Positions 10,206 through 23,600 of a stretch of DNA of 64,000 bases are shown here, one piece after another. A program made the position numbers and the translations under genes. Numbering within the stretch: position 1 is the first letter of the stretch; each line of letters starts with the position of its first letter. A model generated the notes under the pieces. It made no database searches. It was not told the DNA's origin and was given only the letters and a program-made list of their open reading frames with translations. The DNA is from Platycnemis pennipes (taxonomy: Eukaryota > Arthropoda > Insecta > Odonata > Platycnemididae): NCBI GenBank assembly GCA_933228895.1, contig OW121850.1:31381773-31445772 (forward strand). Reading direction: 5' to 3'.

Positions 10206-13200
10206 TTTGTTAGTTTTATCTGCTAGATGTTTCGGGGTGCCCTAAATTTTGAAGGTGCTTCAGAAATACTATTAAAATTTCGTTCCACAACTGGAAGAAA
10301 TTTAATTATATTCTTTACATGGCTACTTAGGCTTAATGACCAAGCTCATTGGCTAAAGTGTAACTGTATATTTATGTGTGAAATAGATGCCTTTTCCCTT
10401 TGAGTGCATTCGCAGGGATCGTTTGCCTTTGTCTGCCAGAAATTCTCTAATTGTTCTCACAGGGCCGAAGAGAACTAAAAGTTTAAGCCCTCTTCTCATT
10501 AGGTACTTTAATTAGAAGGTCCTCTCGTACTATGGTATTCTTTTTAATCATTTTCAGTGGTGCCTCTGGGTGGCAGACATATTTATTAATTGGACTTAGA
10601 AATGCTGCAATTCACGTAGCCATATTTGTTGCATCTGGTGTTTGCCCTTATATTAGTTACATTTGCCATGAGGTATTACATTTTATAAGTTGCTTTTAGG
10701 TTAGCCACCTTTTAGTGGAAATGCCCAATTTAAAAAAATAGTTTCTTCCATTTTTCCGTTGCATTTTAACCTTGAAATCCTAGAATTTTTTTAAATCAAA
10801 AAAATGTAATGCACGTAATCCTTTTCATTATATTCAAGAGATTAAATAAGTTCTCTTTTTAATTGAAAATAGAGTAATCGCAGGATTCTGTTGATCTTAT
10901 ATAAGGCTATTCTTCTCTGAAATTATGTAGCTAATTATCTAGATTGCAGAAATGCGCGAATCATAAAATTTTGAATTTTATTCTAAAGATTTATGGGTGA
11001 AAAATACGCAAGTTATTATTATTAGTTATTTGCTAAGTAATTACGTTCCTGAGAAAATTATGCCACACTCGTTTGCATGAATGACTCTGCGCTGGATGAA
11101 AACAAATAAAATTACATAGTACCTATTAAACTTGTTATTATTTTAACATTGGAAAAAGTAATATTTTAGAAAAGAAGTAATTACCTCAACTCGCTGTTTC
11201 CAGCGTCAATAGATTCTTCATTAAGTAATTACATTGATTTTTGCCGTATGTACCATCACACATTCTCTCCTCTATTCAGTAATTAAATGAAGGTTGTGTA
11301 TGCAATGTATCCTTTATTGTTTTTTACCCTGCTCAAAGCTGAAAGAATTACTCGTCAGCGCTATTGAATAATCCGTTCTGTTAATCTCCCTAAATTTCAT
11401 TTATAGCAAAAAATAAAAGTGGAGGTCAGCTGTGGATTATCATGGTGTCATATACCTCAATGCAATGAGCAAATGGATTCGGTAAATATACCCTCCTCAC
11501 AACTGAGAGCCGGTCAGACTTCAGCACTTTTTTGCACGTATCTAAATTCACTTCTGTGTTTAGTGGCGAGTATCACGTGTAAATGTGTAGAGCACCGAGT
11601 ACTCGTTAGATAAATAATGCTTTTGGCACTGTACCGTTCCTACGCCATGCCTTGTCAAAGTGCGGGCATCATTCATTTAGAGCGTCTGCAGGGTCAGAAG
11701 TGACGGATTTAACTCCATCGGTGCACACGTGAAGAGCCGCAGGGTACGCGTCCCTCTACTATTCCCATTCCATTGACGTTGACGTGTGCATTAAGCCTTC
11801 AATGCTTGTTTGGGGAGAAACAAGATCCACTAACGCCGTGACTATATTTTTCCTTCAGCCCAAGGTTGACGGATACCTTCACAAAGGATGGAGTGAAAAT
11901 TCAAATGGGCGTGGTTTCGCTTCTTCCCCAATTTTTCATAACACTATGGGGTAGCGCATGGTTGATTGCCCTCATCCATAATGGCATGATTTTGAGTAGA
12001 AAATGTGTGAAAATGTTTCAATCTGACAGATTTTTGTGCAGTTCGATTTTTTTTACTGATTCTTTTTGAAGGGTTCTATTTCCATTTTTCTTCTGACTTC
12101 TGCACATCGCTTTGATTGAATCCAAACCATTGTTGGTAATCGCCGTTGAGCGCAAATAAATGTATTAAAGAAGATTTTTTGTGGGTTCTCTGAACATTTG
12201 TAACAATTTTTGCTGGAGCATTTCATCAAAAGTCTCAGCTCGCAAGTACGAACGAATGCTGTTGTGTGTAGTGAGAATTTAGAGAGGAAGCTAATCTGGA
12301 GCGAGGTACTGTTTTTTATTGTAAAAACCAGCCATTTAATTTCAGAGAAAGTTCTCACGAATACGCTTGCAATCATGACCTTAAATGCGTGCGTTATAGC
12401 ATTCATTGTGTAACTGAGAAAAATGAAAGACTGAGTTACAAGTAACAAGGATTCTACTATACGGTCAACCCATCTCGTATTCCATGAACGTTTTCGATTG
12501 AATTAAGCGCAGAATCTTGTAGAGGTTCTCCTTCATTGACTCAGCGCCGTACTATCACTTCAGGTAAAATAATGTTTTTGATGTCATTTTGAGCTGAAAG
12601 AGCAGTAGTTGTACAAGGTGTAAAATACAAATTTGCTGCCAGGTATTAGCCAGCTGCGGGTGTTTACACGTATTAGCTGCCGTTTCGATGGATTTCAATG
12701 AATCATCGATTGAAGAGGCACATTTTTTCAAGTCGGAAAATCTAGGAACAAACCTAACGAAATTCTAGACCCCTGAGCACCAAAATTGTCGTAAAATACC
12801 ATTCAATACGAGTGAGGAGATTTTGGCCTAATTTATTCTTGAACGTATGACGATTGATATAACTCCATAATTTTACCTAGTGCCTGCAATGATGTTTTCG
12901 CTAGGTCTTCCACGTGAAGGAAAATAATTCTAAATTCCATGAGTCTATTAAAGTAGTTTATCCAACGTTTTTTTGTGGAAACTTCCAGCAGATGGAAGAT
13001 AGATATCGTGACAAAACTAACCCCACTTGTTGGATGATATTCATTCTACATTTTCTCTCCTGAAATCACGTCCGCTAGTTTTTTATTGCATACTTACTTT
13101 CATTCTGTTCCGTGAACACGAGTAGATCCGCGAAACCTTGTAGCACCCGCGATAATTATGCATCCCGTTCGTCGTAATCGTCTCTCGTAAGTTTATGAGA

Positions 13201-14252
13201 ATGAGAATACCTGATGTGAATATAATGGCAACAATATTCGCCCATTCTCCCGTCGGGCGGAACACTCTCGGAAAGGGGAAAAAAAGAACGATTAAATGCG
13301 ACTTACACGCGCTTTCGCGTGCTCATTTTTTTTGCGGCCAAGTGGTTGAATTCTGTAATTTTTTTTCTGCCCCAGATGAATTAAATCGGGTCATACACCG
13401 GTGTCGGATATTTATCTCCCGTTCATGTAATTTCTTTTAGCCCCGCGTAAGGTCCCAGGCCGTGGACGTGAGGCTCAGGAAGCCATGGGGTACAAGGTCT
13501 AAATTTTTTTTAAGCGCATAGCAGTCGTCATTTTTTTCTATTTGTGCTCCGCCTCCTCACCCTCACCCGAGGCTGGTTGGGTTCCTTGGTGCGTGAACCA
13601 ACGCTCATTAGTGGGCCAGGGGTTCCAGCGCGAAACCGCTGACCATCGGACAAGCCCCGTAACGCATCTATCTTCCGGTATTTTTAATCCTTATCTCTGG
13701 TTCTGCTTGCCGGTCATGCTCTCTCACAGTTGCTGCATTTTCTTTTTTGTTTTCCCTGTTGCCTGTTTCGGTGCCCCCGACACCGGTCGTGAACTGCACC
13801 ACTTTCCCGTACATTTTCCGACCTCTGCGGTCGTACTAGCCTCTCTCGTCTCGCTTCGGGGAGCGATTTTACACGTTCAATAAATTTTGTGGAATGTGCA
13901 AGAAAATAATTGAGCTTTTAAATTTTAGCTGCATTAAAGCTAAAGTTAAAAATTCATATTTAATTAATACTTTTTTTCACTAAATAATTAATTGAAAGAA
14001 AGGATCTATTTCCTCGTTTTTGAAAGAGTAGTAGAGAAATGTGGTATGTACATTATGGCTGTGTGAATTCTGGTGCATGGCTCTCTTAATGTTCCACTAG
14101 TTCCAGAGCTGGATTTTAATTCTTTAAACGATTGTTTATCTGTTTAATGGTCCTTGCAAGTTTGATGGTATGCTCGTTGCGCACTAGCAATGAGAGGTAA
14201 ATTATGTTTCCCCACATAGCCAGCCAACGAGTCAAAATAATTTTTTAGTAGC
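10206..14252. other. No feature seen
   Basis: About 4 kb of AT-rich sequence. The longest frame (12053-12448, minus strand) has no recognisable motif. I found no tRNA, terminal repeat or tandem array. Confidence 0.5.
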
Positions 14253-14270
14253 AGTAGTAGTAGTAGTAGT
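14253..14270. repeat. (AGT)6 microsatellite
   Basis: Six perfect AGT units, preceded by an interrupted unit (AGTAGC). A short simple-sequence repeat likely to vary in length. Confidence 0.9.
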
Positions 14271-16460
14271 GACCATCAAGTTGGTGCACTCGAACCGTAT
14301 AATATTTTGCGTAAAATCTTTTATTTTTTGGTGCCATTGTGCGAAAATTTAGGATTTTCAAGGTGATACCTCATGATTTTGTTTTAAACATTCTTGGTCA
14401 TAGTAGACACGTAAACCGCGTAACGTCCACACACCTGGAATTATTTTTAGATCAAAGAAATTTGTGAGTGACGTCAGATGCTATTATTTAGTGCACATTC
14501 CTTTGTGGCACTACGTGGGCTTGGGAAGAAACCTCATAGAAAACTAATGTTAGGCGAAATCATTGTTGGTTTTACGGCAAGAAAAACGTTCCAATGTACG
14601 TGGTGTTCATTTCCTATGGGGTTTGTGCTTTTTCATAGTTCTCTTCTCCGGCCCTGAGAGAATTAATTTCTCGTGAAGCGCGAAATTAACTCGCCCAAAT
14701 TTTATGACTGCTTACTAAATCTGTACTTTCCAAATTTCTGAAAGGCGCGCGAAATAAAATTTCTGAATAATATTTTGCGAGTTCTGTCATTGTACTCGAT
14801 GGTGGTACGCATGACTTTGTGGAAACTCATTTTGAATGATGAGAAATACCACGTAATTTTCTACAAACATTACAGACACAACTATTTTGAACGCGTACAG
14901 GTCACCGTCAGGGACGTAAATATTCAGGTACCTTTAGCAGCCTTCAAGTAATCTGAATATTAGGTCTATGCGTAGAAACTAGTATTTAATAAAATTGTGT
15001 GGACAGCTACCTTGTGTTACTTTTAAGTTACACGTCCTAAATATATTAGATAAATGAAGCAATAAAATTTTATAAATCAAATATTGTTTTCAGTATTAAG
15101 ATAAATGATCAGAATTTTTAATGGGAAAGTACCTAATTTTCCAAACCCTTGTATGCAACGCTCATCAGTCCTATGATGCCCACAAGGAAGAGAAAATATA
15201 AACATTTAGGCAGTATGGGACGGGTAATGTTTCGTAATGGGGTTAAAAGCTGTTTTCACTCTAAAGCTTTGTCGATCCCTTATTTTTGAGACCGCTGGCG
15301 GATGCGAGGCTTAACGGGAACCGATCACGCCCCAGAGTTCGAGTCATTTCGTCATTCGCGCTTAATCGAGATGATTGAAGTCCCGTATGCTTTACGAAAA
15401 AGATTCGCAGATGCGATTCACAGATCTCGTGTGCGGTTTGTTGTCCAGTGTCCGTTGCTCTCCCGCCGCCCGTGAAATTCGGGCCGCAGGTGCATTTGGA
15501 GCGTGTCTTGGGGAGGTGGTGGTTGGGTGTCCCTGGTGGCCTCCCTGATTGCCTCCACTCGGTGGGTCACGGACGGGGCAGTTCCGCCCCCACGGCCACC
15601 TCTCACCCTCCATCCCCCCCCCTCCCATCCCTTCCCCGTAACTCCGTCCAGCCTGACCTGACCAGCCGAGTGTGCATGCGAATTGCACACTTGGTGTTAT
15701 TTGCCCTTCAACATAGCCTCCCCCTTTGAGAAATTAGACGAAAAACTACCTGCACCACGCTCACTCTACAGGTCCGTTGCATGAAGCTACAACAGAACCA
15801 AGTTAGATAAAAATAAATCTATTATTCCACTTGGAAAAACAATAAGTACAGTAAAAATTTAACAACAATAGTGGGGATTTAGGTAGTTTCAATGGTTTAC
15901 ACCAGTGTATAAGCTACCAGCATTAATGTATGCGTTCGAAAAATCAGTAAAAAAACATATTTCAATAGATTTTTAGACATGAGTACAGATTTTAATAAAC
16001 AAAATGAATGGTGAATATGCCAATAAAAGGACAAGAATAATAGTCTTACAATTTTTTATCTGAAATTAACAATGTAAACAACAAATTATATTACTTTTTT
16101 TACAATACAAAACCATGATATCACAATAGAACATCTATATCAGAATGCCAATCTCCGATTCTTTTACAGAAAATATATTTAATCTTCTCATCCTTAATGA
16201 TACTGGGTAAATTATTATAAGTTCTTGGCCCAAAGGGCAATGAAATTTTCGACTCCCTCTTGTCACTATTAATTCGATTTATTTGAGCTTGGTTGTCTGG
16301 CTTGTCTTGGCTTGTCTATGCTATAATGTATTTTCATCGGATAGCACATGGAATTTGCTTATCCCATATTAGAAGAGTCTGGTTATTTGAGCTAAGTTGA
16401 GAGCAAAGAAGGGTCTGTGGGACAAAAGGTCTATATCCCTTTTTAATCATTAATATTGGA
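14271..16460. other. No gene recognised; includes a GC- and pyrimidine-rich patch
   Basis: Mostly AT-rich sequence. Bases 15440-15660 are GC-rich, with a pyrimidine run (CCCCCCCCTCCCATCCCTTCC type) near 15615-15640. The overlapping open frames there (15392-15690 minus, 15448-15729 plus) have low-complexity products and no domain. Confidence 0.45.
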
Positions 16461-16560
16461 TTCACATTAATGGCCATGCGAAAAAATTCACATGGACAGG
16501 GAATCGAGCCGCGGACCTTTGGCTTTCTTGGCCACTGCCACTAGCCACCCAGGATCCCTA
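16461..16560 (-). repeat. tRNA-derived SINE head and tail (family 3)
   Basis: On the minus strand a tRNA-like head is visible. The A-box TGGCTAGTGG lies at 16547-16538 and the B-box GGCTCGATTCC at 16510-16500, 27 nt apart. Downstream on the same strand comes TGTCCATGTGAATTTTTTCG and GGCCATTAATGTGAA, ending near 16461. A closely related tail sits at 16750-16787. The plus-strand open frame at 16492-16737 runs through the element and is not a gene. Confidence 0.5.
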
Positions 16561-16749
16561 ATTCACAGGACAGTTTCAACGAGGTTCAAAGTACCAGATG
16601 TTGAGGCTTCGTGGTCCATCAAAGAACGCAAGGGAGGAAAGGGCTTGAAGGAAGCCATGACCAAAGGTGAATCCCAAACCAGCGTTAAATGTCTCGCTTG
16701 GTCGGTAAAAGTAGGATATTCCAAGCCTGCCACGTGAATGGCAGTGAAA

Positions 16750-16787
16750 TTCACGTTTATTACCATGTGAAAAAATTCATCTGGACC
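16750..16787 (-). repeat. Second copy of the family 3 SINE tail
   Basis: The plus-strand blocks TTCACGTTTATTACCATGTG and AAAAAATTCATCTGGAC match 16461-16498 (TTCACATTAATGGCCATGCG and AAAAAATTCACATGGAC). The two are direct repeats about 290 bp apart. It may be the tail of an upstream SINE copy whose head has been lost. Confidence 0.55.
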
Positions 16788-17409
16788 AGTATATTAATAT
16801 TGGATGCCTCACCAGAACTATTACCCAGGCTGGAAGTGCACTGTTTCATTACGAAACGATTATAATGGAATAGATTTCTTCCTAAATTATTAAAATGTTA
16901 ACGGAGGTGTGTCCTATAGTTTTTATTATCCCGAAAAATGTTTTCTATCATAAGGAGCCTTTGGCCTGCGAATACATTGTTAGGATTACGATTACTGTTC
17001 TTGTAAAACATGATGGCTATGATGTATTGTAACCAATAGAACATACCGTGGGATACATTAATGCTCCATATGGATTTTAATATTTATTTTGTGTACATTA
17101 TTTCGTTATTCTTCCTTGCATAAGAGATTCAAGTGGATAATCACCATCATTAGTCAGAAATCCTAGGATTGGTTTGACCAGCTCGCCACTGAATTCTCCT
17201 ATCAGATAATCTCTTCAAATTTACGTATTTCTTCTCTTTCACGCCCTTCATCACTTGTTCAAGTTGATATTCGGCGTTAAATAGAAGCTGTCGTGCTCGA
17301 TCCTGAAATTTTTAAAATTATTTTTCATACCAATCAATTCATGCTCGATGGTTCAAAATTTGAGCGAATCATCTGTAATATTTATCAACGTTCATGGATA
17401 GCAACACCC
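16788..17409. other. No feature seen
   Basis: AT-rich sequence without a recognisable gene or repeat. Confidence 0.45.
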
Positions 17410-17605
17410 TTGGATGGGGCACTGTGCCCCGCCCACATCGTCGTTAGATAGACGAGGGCGGCGGATTCCCGTCGCTATCCGGACCTCAATCGCGTTTCAG
17501 CTGGGGTATCCCTTTAGCTCTATCCGCCCTATCGGGCCAATCGCCGCTGTTCGCCGCTGCGGGCCAACCACCGCGGCGGCAGCGGCGACGGCCACTGCGG
17601 TACAC
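17410..17605. other. CpG-rich island
   Basis: A block rich in CGCCGCTG, GCGGCGG and CGGCGACGG motifs begins with GGGGCACTGTGCCCC, which contains a short inverted repeat. The 96-codon frame at 17414-17704 is explained by the composition and has alanine- and serine-rich low-complexity content. It could be a promoter-proximal region, but no core promoter element, splice site or peptide is identified. Confidence 0.4.
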
Positions 17606-20600
17606 GTAGGACTCTGTGGTTTCTCTCCGCGGGTCTCGATTTCCTTTGTTTCCCTCCACCAACATTTTAACTTCCCTCAGCGAAAAAAAAGGTTCCGAGC
17701 ATGAAGTGCAATTTGTTTTGACGGCATTCGTCTTTTGTAATATTAACGTGATGTTTTGAGTCCTGGGTTGAATGGTTTTAGATTCTGATTCTGTGTTGTA
17801 ATTAAACCAGCTGGTTTAAGTTACCTCCTCTGGTAGTAAGGTATTACGTAATTTTCGTTGTTTAAGCCCGCAACTATGCTGAGAATCTGTTATTTCTTTA
17901 AATTCCACAAAAGGTTAGAATGTAACCGGAGAGTAGTTTGGAAATGGATATAAACTTGAAAATCGTTGGGAAAATAATGTAGATTGAGGGGATATTCAAT
18001 GGATAAATGGGTTCAACAAAAATGGTTAATGTATAAATACGATGAATTGAGAGACAGTTGAAGAGAGTGAGCGAGAAAATAGTTTTATATCTGCGCGGTC
18101 GACGGAGCGAAATTTACACATTTTGGGAGGCTTGAAGGAATACTCAATTTATAATGAACTCGCATTAAATGAATGGGGAGCTTAACGACCCTTTACTATA
18201 TAAAGGCAACAGATAAAATCTCTGTGAGTTGAGAAGAAGAGTTTTTTGTAAGTATGCATAAGCAGGAACTGTGAAGAAGCCTATCTATGGATTAGGTGTA
18301 GTTGGCGTTTATGGTGCCAACCAAATGCGTCCGAGGATCAAAACACTTTCGTTATACCTGGTCGTCAAACACTTATGTTCTCGTAGATAAATATTCCATG
18401 CTGCTTTTGATCGTGATAGTTAGATGTAGGAAGCTTCGGGGGTGGTGGTAGGTGGTGGTCGCATGGAAAAGAAATGGCTAAAACCTCCTGAGTGAGTAAT
18501 TTCTACACATCTCCAACCCTCTTCCAGGCGAGCCTTGCCCTCGCCAACCAGACATACCTTGATTTCTAAATGAGCGGCAATTGTTGGTCTGAAACTGAAG
18601 TCAGTGAAAATGATAACTTCAAAGGGCTGCGGAGGAAAGCTACAATCGCTCCATAATAAGGGAAAATCGTTGGCACTTACGAAAATTTTCCATATATGGG
18701 TACTAACATACGTGGGATTCTTGATAAATACATATTATTATTTTGAGTATGATTAAGTAAGCGGTTGATACTGCTTCGAGGCATCCCATAATAAACAACG
18801 TGATTATCCTGTAAAAGCAAGATTATCGACCGGACCACTGGCAAAAACAAGAGTGCAGCCCTCGAAAATCAATATTCACTCGCTAAATTTAATCCAGCCC
18901 GGTGCTCCGCACCCAGCAGGGTGATGCAACGTGATCACAATGGTGGGGAGGGCTCGGGGACCATAATGACGCCCGGGACGTAAATGTGGCCCGGGGCGGG
19001 GCGAATTATCCCGGTTACTCGTGTGAGATGTCGGCGTTCCCTTTCCATTGGTCAATGTGAGATAGAGAGGGATAGTAGACAAAGGGACCGGGGGAGATAT
19101 AAAAGGATGCTTAGGGGTGGAGCGGGCGGTGGATTGTGTTGGTGAAAGGTATTCAAAGGGGGCTCGAGTGGGCGCTGTCATATTGGATTTGAATATCACA
19201 TCGTGATATGAATAACCAGACCTAACTATCGCAACATGCAGTGATAAAAAGGGTAAGCACATGCATATGTACAACACATACGCATGTGTATAAATAATAA
19301 ATTACTCTTACTTATTTCACATTTACACGCAAAATTTCATTAAGAATGGTTGAGTGCGAAAGAAACTGCTATAACTTACGAAGTTAATAATTTACGAAAC
19401 TGTACTGTTACCAAGATAAATAAGTAAAAATATAAATAAAATACTTCAGCGTTCCCACAAAGGTCTAATACTAAATAGTTTTACTAAGTTATTCGATATT
19501 TAATTTGTTACAAAGAAAATTGTTTTTAGTTTAGCACTTAGTGCTGCACATCGAGTGCTAAATATAGTGTGCATAGATTGTAAATTACGTATGCTTTAGC
19601 AATAACAAGTGTTAGCCGTGATTGACATGTCAACTAAATCTACCTCTGCATAGTACCTTGCCAGCTAATTCAATGGGGTATGTCAGTGTTGAATAATCAC
19701 CAAATATACATTACGTGCATATATAAATACTAGTTAATTAGTGAATATCTATTAACACTGAGGGGTAGGAAGTACAAAGGTCAAGTACTTTTAATGCAAA
19801 ATAGTTGGAGATAATTCAATAAAATTACTCCCAAACGTGGAACATTCACAGGCTCATACTGGCTTGCAAATGAGGCACAAGTCTATGTTCATCCCTAAGT
19901 TTTAATGCATGCAGATCAATTATCCTAATATTCCTTATGCTCCCATTTGATCGTCCCCATTATGTAATATCAATTATATACTTTATGCACCATTCATTCC
20001 GTAAATACAGCCCTGTAATATAGCGGCAGTTGAGATAGTTGACTCCGTTATATTTAGTCTGAAATGGCCGCATATGAGACCCTAACGTATTACGTCGATT
20101 ACATAGCGCTCTGGAGTCAGTGGAAAACTCCTCCAAACACGCCAGAAATATCTCGGCTTTTCTCCGAGATCCGTCTCAAGTTTTCTCATAAGTCCTTTTT
20201 CCTTTCCTGCCTCTCTCAAAAGTCCCTTCTGCCGCCAGTATGTCAATCCGTCTCCATAGCAACATCTCCACTCCGGCTGTCTCCTTAAAATCCAATCCTC
20301 GAAACCCTTTTCTGCGCGAAATTTTTTTCTTTTTATTCATGGGGGTTTCCCGCGGAAATTAAATCGTTGCCGGTTAGAAGGCACTCGATTAAGACTCTTT
20401 TTCTCTTCCCTAACTCCTGGCCTTTCAAGAAGGGAACCCGTATAGATTTTCTTTCTTTTTTTTGTGAAGTTGGAAAATCGCAAGGATTTTTTTCTTCCTG
20501 TAATTGGGGATGGAGAAAAAAGCCTCCGAGTTAGGCGGATTTACTTTTGAAAAAATTGATAATCGAAAGGATCCCAGGGATAACGAGGTGGTAGAGGAAG

Positions 20601-23600
20601 GGCGGAGGAAATTTCCCAAGAGACTGAAAGGGAGCGTGAGGATTTGGGATTTTGAACGAGGGTTGCAAGGAGGGCGAGATTAGGAGTGAGGCAAGGCAAA
20701 GCCGAGAGTATGGTGAGGCATTGGATAGTGCGTGCATTTAACGGGCTTCTTTGTCAAGTAGCTCAGAAGTTTTCGATACTGCTAAAATGGCTCTCTGTAA
20801 GTTTCACCCAAGCAGTTGTGCAGAATCAAATACAGCCAAAAGTGAGCGCTGTCAAATTTTTAACCGATTAAGGATGATTTTAAAGCGCATTAAATATTTC
20901 CCATGCCAGACGATCTTTCATATTATGCCCTTCATCGATTACATTTACTTCCGACCTACTATCATTCCATTCAAACACTCTTTCCTCTCGTCTCCTTACA
21001 TAACATTCTACAATCAGTCGTAGACTTCATAGCAGCCTAGCTCTTTATCACGCGTTTCAGCCACCCTCAGTCTTTTCTTTACTTCCCCAATCTACTTTCC
21101 CTCCTCTTCATCGTTTTCGCCACTTCTTGGTTTGTCTTCCTTTTTACCTACATTGTCCTCTCTGCCACTCTCCATGCCTGCGTCTTAAAAGCTACTTGTA
21201 ATTTTTTGCTCCCTTAAACAATATTTTAAATTTCGATGCTATGCAGTGTCATGTTCCATATAATCTTGCCGACATTCGTATAAATTTCCTTATCTAAAGC
21301 CTGTCACTTAATCTCTCGTATGAATAAACGCTTTCTTAATCAAAGCATTTATCTTTCCCTAGATTTGCCATATTGAATTTCATCCAGCGTACTACCTGCG
21401 CAAATAGTAAAATTCTACCATTACCTCTAATTTCACATAATTTTATCCTTAATCTTATCTACAGTGTTTCTTTTTAAAAATACTTTTTAGTTTTCTTATG
21501 GCTCATTTCCTCCAGAATCTATGCAAGACTTTTTTTTAGAGACTGGTATAAATATTTTCCAAATGATTTACTAGGCATAAATCATTAACTATTTCCCTTT
21601 AAAAGGCAGTTCTTCTTTTTATTTTAGTATTTATCTCCAATTTTTGTTTGTATTTATGTCTGAATCTAAGCGATGTTTTAAAAAATTGTGGAGACGCAAA
21701 TTATTTCCACGCGCCATTACTATCAGAATATTGCCAAGGTTTGATGAATTGTTTTCATTTTTATAGTGCTGGAATAATTTGAGCATTGCATATCCATTTA
21801 TTGTTAACCAAGGGGCACATATTTGGAATTTATTATTGACACAATTTAAAAAAAATACTCTCAGTACCTTCCCTGCAGTAAATATGTATCAGTTCTAGTA
21901 CGCATGTTATTTTCCATATTCATAAATTATGAATGAGATTGGGCTTTCATCCATGTGCTATCAATTTTTAAGTGTTTCTCCCTTAGTTATAAAATCTTAA
22001 TGATCTTCACTTAAGAATTAAATGTAATTAAAATCAAGTGAATATTTTTTACACGAGGCTGAATTCGAGGTCACTTGCGGTGGCCAAAATTTAATTTTGA
22101 TCATTATTGAGTTTCGAGGGTCAATGAATCGTGACCAATCGATTGCTTTCCCTTGGCTGAAATTCAAATTCACTGCGTTGGAAACTTCTTGTTTCGGTGA
22201 GAGCCGATTATTTGAGACCACATGAAACTTTTTTTCAGCAGTTCTCGCGAAACTCGCTCTACCATTTGGCACTACGTTGCACTTTAGGCCTGTGAAACTA
22301 TGCATATTGATTACTTAGTTTTATCAGTTGTGGTGGATTTAGGTAGAAATCTGCACCTCAACTCTTAAATATTTCCCTTTTGAACACACTCTTGTATTCA
22401 CTATTTTCCATTTCACTATTACTTCCTACCCCTCTTACTTCGGTACATTATGCTCATCCTCGTATATTTTCTTCATTTCCATCTTTTTATCTTTTTATAA
22501 TGAAAATTTTAGAATCCCATTCATGCCACTCCTCTCATCCATGAACCATCTTTTCATTTACCTAACAGTGCCAGAATTTTTATGAAGTCCTCAGCAATTG
22601 TTGCTTATATACGTGGAGTGAATCCTATATTGGCACGGCTAGAGCTGTGATTTCTTGCAATACTTGTGAAGTTTGTAAATTACAAATTTTCATTTAACTC
22701 TATTAAGTCGATTAAGGTAAAAGAACGGTAAGAAATATTGCCAAATAATGGGATCGTGTGTATTTCAGGCATACAACCCCAAGTGCTGTGGGAATTGATT
22801 TATGTATCAATTTTCTTCATAATGAGTTTTACTATTGCTAAGCTAGTATATTTTATAAGCCTTGTAGCCTTCCTAATTCCCAAGGATGAAAATAATTAGC
22901 TGGTGATAAAAGCTCTCTCTCGTTCGGTAATGACTATTTTCTCTTTTTACACATTTTCTTAGTAGTTGCAAATAGATGTGTGTCTTCAAATGCTTTGTGG
23001 AACAAAATTATGTAAATGTCGACTTTTCTATGCCAGTTTTCGGCAAAAAAACGTATTAATAAAAAATATAGCAAGTATTATTTGAAAATGTGAATTATAT
23101 TTTGACATTTGCTGATTTTAAATATTTTAATGCCATATAAAATGCTGACATTTTCAAACAGTCCAATTATTCTTCATCCCAGCATGCCTTCTATCCCCAT
23201 AACAGTGTTTAATTTTTTTTTCAATTTCTAAGGTCTACAACCTTGGAGTATACGTTAATACTTTCCTGGTTGTTGCCAAATAAAGGACTTGGAGTTAATC
23301 ATTTTATGATATTACTGTCGACAGTGCATCTACTTTAATGACCTCAACGTAACTCCGTCCTTAGTACAATTGATGAATTTTTTTTTCTTTTTGGATTCTC
23401 GCAAGAGTTCGCCCGGTAATTTGACGCTAGGGTTTTTTTTACCTTCGAATTCATTCCTCATTCTACAGAAGGTGATTTCTCATTTCTTGAGAGTACCTTT
23501 GCATTTCGATACGTCGCATCTAGGGTTCGTTCACATCTCCACCCTTGCGCCGCTCATTATATGAACTCCCTCGCAAAGAAATCTTAGCTTCTGGAATGGG

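Noticed and set aside
12053..12448. 131-codon minus-strand frame
   Set aside because: No motif, AT-rich, and the opposite strand has an overlapping frame (12210-12413).
14469..14476. TGACGTCA octamers (also 42964-42971) as cAMP-response elements
   Set aside because: Two occurrences of an 8-mer in 64 kb are close to chance and neither has a gene nearby.
19098..19104. TATAAAA motif next to GC-rich sequence as a core promoter
   Set aside because: No initiator or downstream gene is identifiable. One 7-mer is not evidence of a promoter.
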